From Sphingomonas hankookensis (GTDB lineage: Bacteria > Pseudomonadota > Alphaproteobacteria > Sphingomonadales > Sphingomonadaceae): a stretch of 64,000 nucleotides of DNA. Each line of letters opens with the position of its first letter. Position 1 is the stretch's first letter. Location: positions 62,001 through 126,000 of the forward strand of contig NZ_LQQO01000001.1 in assembly GCF_001619955.1 (NCBI RefSeq), read 5' to 3'. The position numbers and the translations under genes were made by a program. Of this stretch, positions 16,614 through 25,064 are shown in pieces. The notes beneath the pieces are model-generated. The model saw nothing but the letters and a program-made list of their open reading frames with translations, did not search any database and had not been told where the DNA came from.

Positions 16614-16829
16614 ATGAACACGTTGAAGATCATGGGCGCAGCGTTGGCGCTGACCATCTCCGGCGCTGCGGCTGCAGCCACCGCCGACTGCTGCAAGGAC
16701 ATGGCCTGCTGCAAGGAAGGCGCGGACTGCTGCAAGGAGAAGGGCGGCAAGAAGTCGGACTGCTGCCATGACATGAAGAAGGGCGGCGATCACGCCGGCC
16801 ATGACATGTCGGGCACTCCGAAGAAGTGA
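16614..16829 (+). CDS. Small Cys-pair-rich exported protein
   Basis: 71 residues: signal peptide (MNTLKIMGAALALTISGAAAAA) and a mature part of about 48 residues. The mature part carries four CC pairs spaced 6-10 residues apart (DCCKDMACCKEGADCCKEKGG, then SDCCHDM) and ends with HAGHDM. It looks like a periplasmic metal chelator, a metallothionein-like peptide, but I know no named family. ATG follows GAGGAATATCAC. Possible ligands are Cu(I), Zn or Cd through Cys and His. Confidence 0.72.
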   Translation: MNTLKIMGAALALTISGAAAAATADCCKDMACCKEGADCCKEKGGKKSDCCHDMKKGGDHAGHDMSGTPKK

Positions 16830-16834
16830 TCGGG

Positions 16835-16859
16835 GCGGGGGCGGCCATGCCGCCCCCGC
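16835..16859. terminator. Perfect 11-bp hairpin between convergent genes
   Basis: GCGGGGGCGGC pairs with GCCGCCCCCGC around a 3-nt CAT loop, right between the Cys-rich gene and the convergent dmeF gene. There is no T-run, but the strength and location suggest a two-way terminator. Confidence 0.65.
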
Positions 16860-16862
16860 AAA

Positions 16863-17834
16863 TCAAGCCGCCCGGAATTGCGGGTGTCCGCCGGTGCAGC
16901 GGTGCGGCTCCACCGTGACGTGGACCAGTTCCTCGTGGATCGTCACCCGCGCGGCGTATTCGGCCGGTGACAGTGGCTGGTCGGCGACGAGCGAGACGAT
17001 CGCTGCGAACTTGCCGGGGCCGACCTGCCAGACATGCAGGTCGGTGATGACCGCATCGCCGTCCTCTATGCCTTCGCGGATCTCCTGCTCGAGCCCTGGA
17101 TTCGCGCTTGCGTCGACCAGCACCCGGCCGGTGTCGCGCAGCAGGCCCCATGACCAGCGGGCGATGACGATGGCGCCGACGACGCCCATCGCGGCGTCGG
17201 CCCAGGCCCACCCGAGATAGCGCCCCGCGAGCAGCGCGACGATGGCCAGGACCGACGTCAGCGCGTCGGCCAGGACGTGGAAGTAGGCGGAACGCAGGTT
17301 GTTGTCGTGATGGCCGTGCCCGTGGGCATGGTGATCGTGACCATGGTGGTCATGTCCGTGCGAATGCCCGTGGTGGTGATCGGCACCGAGCAGCCAGGCG
17401 CTGACGAGGTTCACGGCGAGGCCGAGAACCGCGATCCAGAGCGCTTCGCCATAGGCGATGGTCGACACCGCGAAGAGGCGCATGATCGACTCCGCCCCGA
17501 TCCCAAGCGCTATGAGGGCCAGCACGAGCGCGCTTGCAAACCCGGCGAGCTCGCCGACCTTGCCGGTCCCGAAGGTGAAGCGCGCATCGGAAGCGTGGCG
17601 GCGGGCATAGCCGTAGGCGAGCGCCGCGACGCCGAGCGCCCCTGCATGGGTCGCCATGTGGAACCCGTCGGCAAGCAGCGCCATCGAGCCGGTGAGCCAG
17701 CCGGCGACGATCTCGACGACCATCATGGCGGCGGTGAGGACGACGACGTAGCGCGTGCGCCGGGCGTGATGGTCATGTGCGTCGCCCAGGAACACGTGTT
17801 CGTGCACATGCGCGCTGGTCTGAGCGTGGTGCAT
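16863..17834 (-). CDS. dmeF: DmeF-type Co/Ni CDF exporter
   Basis: 323 residues, CDF family. The His-containing N-terminus (HHAQTSAHVHEHVFLGDAHD) and the long His-rich loop between TM4 and TM5 (about residues 151-180) are hallmarks of DmeF. TM2 has LLADGFHMATHAG and TM5 HVLADALTS, giving the metal site, and a C-terminal domain has ITDLHVWQVGPG. DmeF proteins export cobalt and nickel. The usual dmeR partner gene is absent here, so control may come from the neighbouring sigma/sensor module or be constitutive. Confidence 0.88.
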   Translation of the reverse strand: MHHAQTSAHVHEHVFLGDAHDHHARRTRYVVVLTAAMMVVEIVAGWLTGSMALLADGFHMATHAGALGVAALAYGYARRHASDARFTFGTGKVGELAGFASALVLALIALGIGAESIMRLFAVSTIAYGEALWIAVLGLAVNLVSAWLLGADHHHGHSHGHDHHGHDHHAHGHGHHDNNLRSAYFHVLADALTSVLAIVALLAGRYLGWAWADAAMGVVGAIVIARWSWGLLRDTGRVLVDASANPGLEQEIREGIEDGDAVITDLHVWQVGPGKFAAIVSLVADQPLSPAEYAARVTIHEELVHVTVEPHRCTGGHPQFRAA

Positions 17835-17926
17835 GGGCTGCCCCGGGTGAAGGTAAATTGACCGGCGCCTATACAGGCTCAGTCCGATCCCGAACAGTCG
17901 GGCGCCTCGATTGGGAAGCGGCCGGT

Positions 17927-17948
17927 GGCCCCCGCCGCAGCGGGGGCC
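17927..17948 (-). terminator. Hairpin after the DUF305 gene
   Basis: A 9-bp perfect stem (GGCCCCCGC/GCGGGGGCC) with a 4-nt loop lies 7 bp after the stop of the leftward DUF305 gene. It is a likely transcription end, without a T-run. Confidence 0.5.
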
Positions 17949-17954
17949 GGGGGG

Positions 17955-18332
17955 TCACTGGGTGCGCTTGCCGCGCGCGCGCAGCCACGCGTTGAGCTGC
18001 CCGACTTCCCGCGTCTGGTCCGCGATGGTCTTCGTCGCCATCTGGCGGACCCGGGCGTCGCGGGTCTCGCGCAGCACGATGCGCGACATCTCGATGCCGC
18101 CGCGATGGTGCTCGATCATCTTGCGGACCCAGGTCTCCGTCGCGTCGGCGCCGACGGCGGCCATCATCTTCTCGTGCATCCGCATCTCGGCCGGCGGATA
18201 TGGATTGGCAGGCGTCGCCTGCATCGTCATTCCGCCCGGTTGGCGGTGACCGGCATGGCCGCTCTGCTGCGCAACGGCGGTGCCGCCCGCGATGGCGGCG
18301 AGGGCGATGGCGCTCAGGACTGCTTTTTTCAC
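17955..18332 (-). CDS. Exported DUF305 protein
   Basis: 125 residues from the GTG at 18332, which has GGAGAG at a good distance. Signal peptide (KKAVLSAIALAAIAGGTAVA), then a Met/His-rich linker (HAGHRQPGGMTM) and a DUF305 helical domain with MIEHHRGGIEMSRIVL. DUF305 proteins are ferritin-like and frequent in copper-resistance clusters; His/Met ligands suggest periplasmic copper binding. It is the last gene of a leftward group running from copA through copB, a second DUF305 gene and a PepSY gene. Confidence 0.82.
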   Translation of the reverse strand: MKKAVLSAIALAAIAGGTAVAQQSGHAGHRQPGGMTMQATPANPYPPAEMRMHEKMMAAVGADATETWVRKMIEHHRGGIEMSRIVLRETRDARVRQMATKTIADQTREVGQLNAWLRARGKRTQ

Positions 18333-18380
18333 ACGAACTCTCCAGTTGCCCCGCTCATCCACCATACGGGGGAGCGCCGG

Positions 18381-19097
18381 CTACCCCTCCGCCCTGCGGC
18401 GCCTTTTTCTCGGCCAGCGCAGATAGAGCAGGATCGTCCCGGCGATCGCGAGCAGAAGCCCCCCGGCGGCGAAGGCCTTGAGCCATGGCGTGTTGAAGTT
18501 CTCGTGCTCGCTCCAGTCCATGATGTGGAGCGCCCAGAAGAAGTCGTAGAAGCGCCAAGTTTCGGTGCGCACGGCGGCGATCCGCCCGGCCTCGTCGACA
18601 TAGACGCGCGTCGCATCCGGATCGGCGAACGCGACCTGCCAGGCGGGCAGCCGTCCCTTATACTCGGCGGTGTTGGCAGTGACTCGGGTCACCTCGAACA
18701 GGGGTTTCGGTCGGCCCGTGTAGGCGGCCGATGCGATCTCGCCCGCGGCCGGGGCACCGACCGCGGGAAGCAGCGCCCCGGTCAAGGCATCGTGAATCCG
18801 AAACGTGCCCGGCGCGGTCTCGATCTCGACGATCGGCCGATCGAGAAGCAGGCGATAGCGCGCGCTGCGTATTTGCGATCCCGCCGCGATCCGCTCCAGC
18901 GGGGCATAGGACCGCGTCGGAAGCACCCCGGCGGGTTCGCGCTGCACGAGATGCTCGCCACGCACGCGCTCGATCGGCAGCAGGCTCATCACCAGACCAC
19001 TGGTGAACCAGAGCAGGAGCTGAACCCCCACGACGAGCGCCAGCCAGCGGTGAAGCCGGCTCGCGCCTATGTGCAGCTGCATCCTCGTGCTTCGCAT
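18381..19097 (-). CDS. PepSY-domain membrane protein
   Basis: 238 residues with an N-terminal helix after LHIGASRLHRWLALVVG, a periplasmic PepSY region (ending VAFADPDATRVYVDEAGRI) and a C-terminal helix before an Arg/Lys-rich tail. The HRWL and FFWALHIMDW motifs are typical of PepSY-associated membrane proteins, some of which are reductases in iron or copper handling. Placement in the copper cluster suggests a role in periplasmic metal redox state, which is inference. Confidence 0.78.
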   Translation of the reverse strand: MRSTRMQLHIGASRLHRWLALVVGVQLLLWFTSGLVMSLLPIERVRGEHLVQREPAGVLPTRSYAPLERIAAGSQIRSARYRLLLDRPIVEIETAPGTFRIHDALTGALLPAVGAPAAGEIASAAYTGRPKPLFEVTRVTANTAEYKGRLPAWQVAFADPDATRVYVDEAGRIAAVRTETWRFYDFFWALHIMDWSEHENFNTPWLKAFAAGGLLLAIAGTILLYLRWPRKRRRRAEG

Positions 19098-19123
19098 TCG
19101 CCCCCCTTGACGTCAGGCGCGCC

Positions 19124-19567
19124 TCACTGGCGCGCAAGCATGCCCTTCATCTGATCGATTTCCTGCTGCTGCGAGCGGATGATGTCCTGGCACAGCGTCT
19201 TCAGCTCGGGGTCACGCAGCGACGCCTCGCGGCACATCAGGATCGCGCCCGAGTGGTGGGGGATCATCGACCGCAGGAACGCCGTGTCGCCGATCGTCGT
19301 CTGCGTGCGGATGAGCGCAAAGCTCGCGACGAACACGACGATCGATCCGACCAGCAGCAAGCCGTTGGCGCGCTTCGACGGGAACATGTGCGGCATGGCG
19401 ACGATCATCAGCACGATCATCGGCGTGACCATCATCAGCGCCATGTAGAACATGTTGAGGTTGTTGTAGAAGCTCGACAGGCGGTCGATCATCACGAACA
19501 TGACGAAATACATGATGATGCCGCCGACCAGCGACTGCACCGCGAGGTTCACATAGGGGTTCTTCAT
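19124..19567 (-). CDS. Membrane-anchored DUF305 protein
   Basis: 147 residues, ATG 19567 preceded by GGGAG. Three hydrophobic segments rich in Met (YFVMFVMIDRL, NMFYMALMMVTPMIVLMIVAMPHMF) are followed by a short DUF305 domain with SMIPHHSGAILMCREA. Such proteins are common beside CopA/CopB and are thought to bind copper at the outer face of the inner membrane. Function unproven. Confidence 0.8.
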   Translation of the reverse strand: MKNPYVNLAVQSLVGGIIMYFVMFVMIDRLSSFYNNLNMFYMALMMVTPMIVLMIVAMPHMFPSKRANGLLLVGSIVVFVASFALIRTQTTIGDTAFLRSMIPHHSGAILMCREASLRDPELKTLCQDIIRSQQQEIDQMKGMLARQ

Positions 19568-19604
19568 CCGGCTACTCCCTGCTGCCCGCTCGCCCCCCGG
19601 CCAA

Positions 19605-20813
19605 TCAGAACCAGGCGCGAACGCCCGCCACCACGCTGAAGCCGCCGGTGCCCTCGCCCGCGGCGCGGGCATAGCGCGCCGTGTCGCCGAGCCTGCGCTC
19701 CCACGACACGCCGACATAGGGCGCGAACTCGCGTTTGATCTCGTAGCGCAGCCGCAGCCCGGCTTCCGCGTCCGTCAGTCCGGACCCCAGGCCGCTGGAC
19801 GGCACGTCCTGCGCCGACAGGTTCAACTCGACGCGAGGCTGCAGCACGAGCCGCTGGGTGATGCGCTGGTCGTAATAGCCTTCCAGGCGCCCGAACACGT
19901 CGCCCTTGTCGGACAGGAACAGCGCGCCTTCGACGTCGAACCAGTAAGGTGCGAGCCCTTCGAAGCCGACCGTGGCGTAGGTGCGGTCCGGGCCGGGCCC
20001 GAAGTCCTGGCGGACGCCGGCCTGCAGGTTGAAATAGGGCCCGACGGCCCGGCTGTAGAGCGCCTGCACCTCGCCCTCGGTATTCTCGCGGAACGTCCCT
20101 TCGCCCTCGCTCTTGATCGTCAGGCGGTTGATGTCGCCGCCATACCAGAACTCGCCGTCCCACCTGTAGCCGTCACGGCCGTCGCGGAACTGCACCTCGG
20201 CAAGGTTCAGCATCAGCTGCGAATACGACATGCCGCCATGCTCGCGGCGCAGTGCCGTCCGCGCGGGTGCCATCGCGTCGCGGCCCCACACGCGATCGGC
20301 GTAGTTCGCCTCCGGCGCAGCGGGCGCGGGTGCGTTCCCGGCCGGCAGCGCGGTGCCGCCCTTGCCCATGGGGGCCGAAGAGACGGCAGGCGCGGTCGCC
20401 TTGGGGGTGCAGTGACCCTTCGCGGCATGCTCGGGCGGACAATCGGGATCGGTCGCGGCCGCAGGTGCAGGTGCAGCAGCCGCAGCGGGTGCCGACTGTT
20501 GCGCCGCCGACGTCTTGGGCGTGCAGTGGCCCATCGCCGCATGCTCGGGCGGGCACGAGGGATCGATCGGTGCCGCACCTGGGGCCGCCGCGGCGGATGA
20601 TGGCGACGTTGAGGCACGCGGTGCCGGACGCGCAGGCGCCTTGACCGCCGGCTTCGGCTTAGCCTTCGGCTTCGGCCTCGCCTTCGGCGCGGGCTTGGCC
20701 GCCGCAGCCTTCGGCTTGGCGGGCACGGGCATCTTGCAATGGCCCATCGCCGCGTGTTCGGGCGTGCACTGGGCGGCCGAAGCCAGCAGCATGGCGCTGA
20801 GGACGAGGCTCAT
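19605..20813 (-). CDS. copB: CopB-type outer-membrane copper resistance protein
   Basis: 402 residues. Signal peptide, then about 160 residues of low-complexity Ala/Pro/Lys linker carrying three copies of C-x-PEHAA-M/K-GHC (20736-20768, 20523-20555, 20409-20441). A C-terminal about 220-residue beta-barrel domain starts at VWGRDAMAPARTALRREHGG and ends in VRAWF, with a terminal aromatic residue as in outer-membrane proteins. The barrel is that of CopB/PcoB; the linker is expanded and should bind copper. Start ATG overlaps the stop of copA by ATGA. Confidence 0.9.
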   Translation of the reverse strand: MSLVLSAMLLASAAQCTPEHAAMGHCKMPVPAKPKAAAAKPAPKARPKPKAKPKPAVKAPARPAPRASTSPSSAAAAPGAAPIDPSCPPEHAAMGHCTPKTSAAQQSAPAAAAAPAPAAATDPDCPPEHAAKGHCTPKATAPAVSSAPMGKGGTALPAGNAPAPAAPEANYADRVWGRDAMAPARTALRREHGGMSYSQLMLNLAEVQFRDGRDGYRWDGEFWYGGDINRLTIKSEGEGTFRENTEGEVQALYSRAVGPYFNLQAGVRQDFGPGPDRTYATVGFEGLAPYWFDVEGALFLSDKGDVFGRLEGYYDQRITQRLVLQPRVELNLSAQDVPSSGLGSGLTDAEAGLRLRYEIKREFAPYVGVSWERRLGDTARYARAAGEGTGGFSVVAGVRAWF

Positions 20814-22696
20814 TTCGTATCTCCGTCGCGCGGCCGGACGGAGACGACCTGCATCATCCCGGCGTGCATGTGGTAGAGCATGTGGCAGTGGAACGCCCAG
20901 TCGCCGACGGCATCGGTGGTGACGTCGAACGTGGCGGTGCCGCCCGGCTGGACCTGGATCGTGTGCTTGCGCGGCGCGAACTCGCCATGACCCGTGACGA
21001 GCTCGAAGAAGTGCCCGTGCAGATGGATCGGGTGACCCATCATCGTGTCGTTGACCAGCGTGACGCGCACCCGCTCGTCCTTCAGGAACGGTATCGGCTT
21101 CCTGACCTCGCTGAGCTTCTCGCCGTCGAACGCCCACATGTAGCGTTCCATGTTGCCGGTGAGGTGGATGCGCATCGACCGGTCGGGCGCGCGCACGTCC
21201 GGGTTGCGGTCGACCGCCATCAGGTCGGTGTAGACCAGAACCTTGTGGCCGACGTCCTCGAGGCCCTGACCCGGCTCGCCCATCCGGTCGACCGGCATCG
21301 GCGAAATGGTCTGCACGGTCGGCGTCTTCTTGACCTCCGGCGCGACCGAGAAGTCGCGCATCGAGTGATCCATGCCGCCCGACGCGTGGTCCATCGCGCC
21401 CTGCTGACCACCGCCGGTCGCAGCGTCGCCGGTCGGCTTGCAATGGCCCATGGCGGCGTGTTCCGGCGGACATGCCGGTGCCGCCGCGCCTGCCGGCTTG
21501 GCGTGGCCCATGGCGGAATGGTCCATGCCCGCCATCGATCCGCCGGAGCCGTGGTCCATGCCGCCCATGCCCATGTCCTTCATGTCGGCGAGCGGTCGGC
21601 GGCGCAGCGGCGGGACGGCAGCGGCCATGCCCTCACGCGGCGCGAGGGTGGCGCGCGCCATGCCGGACCGGTCGACGCTTTCGCCGACGATCGTGTAGGC
21701 GCGCTCATCGGCGGGCTGGACGATGACGTCGTATGTCTCGGCGACCGCGATCTGCATCTCGTCGACGGCGACGGGGCGGACCGGCAGGCCGTCGGCCTGG
21801 ACGACCGTCATCTTGAGGCCGGGGATGCGGAAGTTGAAGGTGGTCATAGCCGAAGCGTTGATGATCCGCAGCCGCACCTGCTCGCCGGGGCGGAAGAGGC
21901 CGGTCCAGTTGTCGCGCGGGCCGTGGCCGTTGACGAGATAGGTGTAGGTGCTGCCGGTCACGTCGGCGACGTCGGTGGGGTCCATGCGCATGGCGCCCCA
22001 TTCCAGCCGTTCCTTGGCCGACTGGTCCTTGCCCGCGAGCAGGCCGGCCAGCGTCTGCTTCTGGAAGTTGAAGTAGCCGCCCTGCTGCTTGAGCTTCTTG
22101 AAGATGATGTGCGGGTGCATCTGGCTGTGGTCGGACAGCACGATCACGTGCTCGCGGTCCGACTGGATCGGGTCGACGCCCTTGGGGTCGATGACGATCG
22201 GGCCGTAGTGGCCGAGCTGCTCCTGCAGGCCCGAATGGCTGTGATACCAGTAGGTGCCCGACTGCACGATCGGGAATTCGTAGGTGAAGGTCGAGCGCGG
22301 CTTGATGCCGGGGAAGCTGACGCCGGGCACGCCGTCCATGTGGAACGGCAGGATGAGCCCGTGCCAGTGGATCGAGCTGTCCTCGTCGAGCGCGTTCTCG
22401 ACGTGCAGCCGCACGTTCTGGCCTTCGCGCAGGCGGATGAGCGGGGCCGGCACCGTGCCGTTGATGCCGATGGCGTGGCTCTCGCGACCGTCGATCATCA
22501 TCATCTGGTGCGCGATGCGCAGGGTGATGTCCTCGCCCGACACCGTCGGCAGCGGCTTGACGATCCCTGCGGATACCGACTGCGCCCAGGCGGGCATGTA
22601 GGCCGCGAGAGCGAGGCCGCCGCCGGTCAGCGTGGCACCGCGCAGAAGCTGGCGGCGATCGATGGTGCGCGTCATGGATGTTCCGGTGTCTGCCAT
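20810..22696 (-). CDS. copA: CopA multicopper oxidase (copper resistance)
   Basis: 628 residues. A twin-arginine signal (IDRRQLLRGATLTGGGLALAA) marks export of the folded copper enzyme. The four copper motifs are present: SSIHWHGLILPF, YWYHSHSG, HPIHLHGHFFELV and HCHMLYHMHAGMM. Between domains 2 and 3 lies a Met/His-rich stretch (DMKDMGMGGMDHG...) with one CPPEHAAMGHC motif (21440-21472) like those in CopB. It oxidises Cu(I) in the periplasm and binds copper. I chose ATG 22696; ATG 22675 would still keep the Tat motif. Confidence 0.93.
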   Translation of the reverse strand: MADTGTSMTRTIDRRQLLRGATLTGGGLALAAYMPAWAQSVSAGIVKPLPTVSGEDITLRIAHQMMMIDGRESHAIGINGTVPAPLIRLREGQNVRLHVENALDEDSSIHWHGLILPFHMDGVPGVSFPGIKPRSTFTYEFPIVQSGTYWYHSHSGLQEQLGHYGPIVIDPKGVDPIQSDREHVIVLSDHSQMHPHIIFKKLKQQGGYFNFQKQTLAGLLAGKDQSAKERLEWGAMRMDPTDVADVTGSTYTYLVNGHGPRDNWTGLFRPGEQVRLRIINASAMTTFNFRIPGLKMTVVQADGLPVRPVAVDEMQIAVAETYDVIVQPADERAYTIVGESVDRSGMARATLAPREGMAAAVPPLRRRPLADMKDMGMGGMDHGSGGSMAGMDHSAMGHAKPAGAAAPACPPEHAAMGHCKPTGDAATGGGQQGAMDHASGGMDHSMRDFSVAPEVKKTPTVQTISPMPVDRMGEPGQGLEDVGHKVLVYTDLMAVDRNPDVRAPDRSMRIHLTGNMERYMWAFDGEKLSEVRKPIPFLKDERVRVTLVNDTMMGHPIHLHGHFFELVTGHGEFAPRKHTIQVQPGGTATFDVTTDAVGDWAFHCHMLYHMHAGMMQVVSVRPRDGDTK

Positions 22697-22993
22697 AGGT
22701 GGATCTGCCTTCTGATACGCGCCGGACGCCCTTAGCCCTCGATCGTTCCAGCGCCCGTTCGGGCATGCCTCGCCGAAGCGGGGGCGCTCGTCGCACGCCC
22801 GGCTGGCGACGGCTGGCGCGGCGCGCTTCAGATCGGTCCGCGACGAGTGGCCGCGCTTCGGCCAGCGCCGCCGCGTCGATGCGAGGCGGATCGGGAGCGC
22901 CGTCCCGAGCGCGATCGCGCCGTCAAGCTGACGGCACCTGACTGCCAGTCCGGGGGGAGGGGCGGGGAAGAGCCTTACGAGAAGGAAAAGAGC
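22697..22993. other. Intergenic stretch between copA and the integrase-like gene
   Basis: About 300 bp of high-GC sequence between two divergent genes. I see no convincing small gene, repeat or sigma-70 promoter. A GGGGGGAGGGGCGGGGAAGAG purine tract lies shortly before the downstream start. It must contain the promoters of both copA (leftward) and the gene at 22994, but I could not place them. Confidence 0.4.
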
Positions 22994-23938
22994 ATGAGCG
23001 AACTCGACCTGTCGGGTATCGACCCGCTGCGTCGCGGCGAGGTCAGGCGCCGGATCGGCGTGCTGGACCGCTATCTCGCCATCGAGCGCCCGACGCGCGC
23101 CGATGCGGAACGGCATGCCGGCGAGATCGGCATCGGCGTCGCCCAGTTCTACCGGCTGGCCAAGGCCTGGCGCCTCCACCGCAAGCCGCAGATGGTCGGG
23201 GCGGGAGAGCGCGGGCGGCCCAGGACGCGGCGCGACGGCGTGCCCGAGAAATCGCGGTCAATCGTGGTCGAGGTCATCGGCGAACTCGGCGCGGATGCGA
23301 AGCTGGCCGACCTGCTCCGCGAGGTGGCACGACGATGCGAGGCAGCGGGCACCGTCACGCCCTCGCGCGGCGCCCTGTGGACCTATGTCATGGACGCGCG
23401 CGCCACCAGCCCCATCCGGACCAACGAGCCGCGCCGCATCGTGGTTGGACGCGTATGGGCCGAACTGCCCACGTTGCACGGCGACGGCAACATGTTTCCC
23501 GAAGTCGCGATCGCGATGCTCCTGCCCGAACGGACGATCATCGGCAGCGACGTCTCACTGGACCCCGGCAAGCGCGGCAGTGCGGCACTGGCGCTCGCCC
23601 GAGCGTTCGCGACCATGGGCGACGTCCCCGCCGACCTGCAGGTCGAGGTCTCCGCCGCCGACCGCGAAGAAGTGCTGCCGGTGCACCTCGCGCGTCTCGG
23701 CCGCGAACCGCTCCTTGGCGGAAGGTCCACAGGGACGACGATCGCCAGCAACCTGGGCCGCATGGTCGGCGGGCTGCGTATCCTGCACCGGCCGCACACC
23801 GCCAACCCGGATCGCCTGCTGGCTGCCCGATCCGTCAAACCGCTGGACGGTGACGCCGCGGCGACCGAGGTGGAACGCGCCATCCGCCGCCACAACGAGG
23901 TGATCAGCGGCGATACGGTAGCCGCCGAACCGACCTAG
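22994..23938 (+). CDS. Integrase-like protein A, catalytically degenerate (unknown function)
   Basis: 314 residues; ATG 22994 follows AAGGA. I see a helix-turn-helix at about residues 38-60 (HAGEIGIGVAQFYRLAKAWR) and a basic linker (GERGRPRTRRDG). A second helical region at 85-135 and a core at 147-265 have a strand pattern resembling the RNase H fold of Mu/TnsB-type transposases (RRIVVGRVWAELP...PEVAIAMLLPERTIIGSDVS). The first catalytic Asp position reads G-R and no second Asp or Glu motif follows, so it should lack DDE chemistry. The same architecture is found in the convergent neighbour, which suggests paralogues. Possible roles: regulator, target-site or immunity factor of the adjacent Tn7-like element. 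I know no described family. Confidence 0.7.
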   Translation: MSELDLSGIDPLRRGEVRRRIGVLDRYLAIERPTRADAERHAGEIGIGVAQFYRLAKAWRLHRKPQMVGAGERGRPRTRRDGVPEKSRSIVVEVIGELGADAKLADLLREVARRCEAAGTVTPSRGALWTYVMDARATSPIRTNEPRRIVVGRVWAELPTLHGDGNMFPEVAIAMLLPERTIIGSDVSLDPGKRGSAALALARAFATMGDVPADLQVEVSAADREEVLPVHLARLGREPLLGGRSTGTTIASNLGRMVGGLRILHRPHTANPDRLLAARSVKPLDGDAAATEVERAIRRHNEVISGDTVAAEPT

Positions 23939-25032
23939 TCGTGCTTGCCGCCCAGCGTCGCCAACGCCTTGTAAAGGTGCGGCGGCGGTTCAGGCGCTCC
24001 CGCGCGAGACAGGTCCAGCGCGTCGTTGTGCGCGTCGGCGGCGCGGCGTAGCGCGTCGTATGCGTCAGCCTCGGTCCAGGCGGTCATGTCGCTATTCGCG
24101 GCGAGCGCATCGCCCGCCAGGGTGCGCGTGGGCGTGAAGGTCACCTTGCCGAGGCGAGGACCGAGCGTCCTGGCGATCATCCGACCATAGCGTCGCTCGC
24201 CGCGCTCAAGGATGAAGTGGGTATCCCTGAACCGGGAATTCAGCTCGTGCATGACGCTCGAGATCCGGTCGATGTCCTCGCCGGCCGTGATGCGCATCAC
24301 CGAGAACACGTTCGACCAGCGCCACCGCCCGCCCTCGCGTTCGATCGTCCGCAGCGCGTCGTTGGCGGCGCCGTTGTGGCCGCGAATCACCGCCTCGATC
24401 GCGCCGACGCCGACGCCCAGCACCGCGCCGGTTCCCGCATCCATGCAGAGGAAGGCGATGTGGGGCCGCCCATCGACACGAGGCAGCGATGTCGCGACGC
24501 AATCGGACAGAAGCACCTGACCGAGCGGCATCGAGGAAGCGATCCGCCGCTGCTCCGCCTGCACGATTTCGCGCAGCTTCGTCATGCCGGGGACCTTCGC
24601 GCCCTCCGGCAGGCGCGCGAAGCGAACCATCCTGTCGACCAAGGCGCTGGTCGACATGTCGCCGAACAGCAGGACCACCTGGCGAGCGGCATCGCTCAAC
24701 GCTTCCAGAACGTCGCTGTCGACCTTGGACTTGCGCGCGCCCGCGCGCGCGAAGACGCCGAGCGACGCGAGCGACGGAGTGTCGCGCCATTCGGCGGCGA
24801 TGCGGTAGAAGCGACTGACGCTCATGTCGCCCGCGAGAGCGGCGGCGGACACGACGTCCAACTCGCCGCGGCCGCCATCCCATTGCCGCAGCGCCGCGAA
24901 GCGCGCCAAAGCCCGCGCCCTCTGCGCCGGCGTAAGGCGCCGCCAGACATCCGCCTCGCCGGCCGCACGATCCTGAAAGGCCGCGACCAGCTCCGACGGC
25001 AGCGAAACCTCGCGATCGCGGTCCGTTTCCAT
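23935..25032 (-). CDS. Integrase-like protein B, catalytically incomplete (unknown function)
   Basis: 365 residues. Helix-turn-helix at about 64-83 (AGDMSVSRFYRIAAEW), second helical domain at about 105-160, and an RNase H-like core from about 172. The core starts GQVLLSDCVATSLPRVDGRP and continues HIAFLCMDAGTGAVLGVGVG, which parallels the first DDE strand of Mu-type transposases with Asp177 in place. The expected DNG motif reads FILERGERRYG, and the Glu helix (TRTLAGDALAANSDM) lacks a clear catalytic Glu. It overlaps protein A's gene tail to tail in a CTAG and is divergent from tnsA. A DNA-binding accessory or repressor of transposition is my best guess. Confidence 0.7.
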   Translation of the reverse strand: METDRDREVSLPSELVAAFQDRAAGEADVWRRLTPAQRARALARFAALRQWDGGRGELDVVSAAALAGDMSVSRFYRIAAEWRDTPSLASLGVFARAGARKSKVDSDVLEALSDAARQVVLLFGDMSTSALVDRMVRFARLPEGAKVPGMTKLREIVQAEQRRIASSMPLGQVLLSDCVATSLPRVDGRPHIAFLCMDAGTGAVLGVGVGAIEAVIRGHNGAANDALRTIEREGGRWRWSNVFSVMRITAGEDIDRISSVMHELNSRFRDTHFILERGERRYGRMIARTLGPRLGKVTFTPTRTLAGDALAANSDMTAWTEADAYDALRRAADAHNDALDLSRAGAPEPPPHLYKALATLGGKHD

Positions 25033-25064
25033 CCGCGCTCATTAACCATCGAAGGCGCCATTGT

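Noticed and set aside
22847..22993. Longer N-terminus of protein A from an upstream in-frame start
   Set aside because: The extra residues are low-complexity Arg/Ala/Glu without domain features, and the ATG at 22994 has an AAGGA site.
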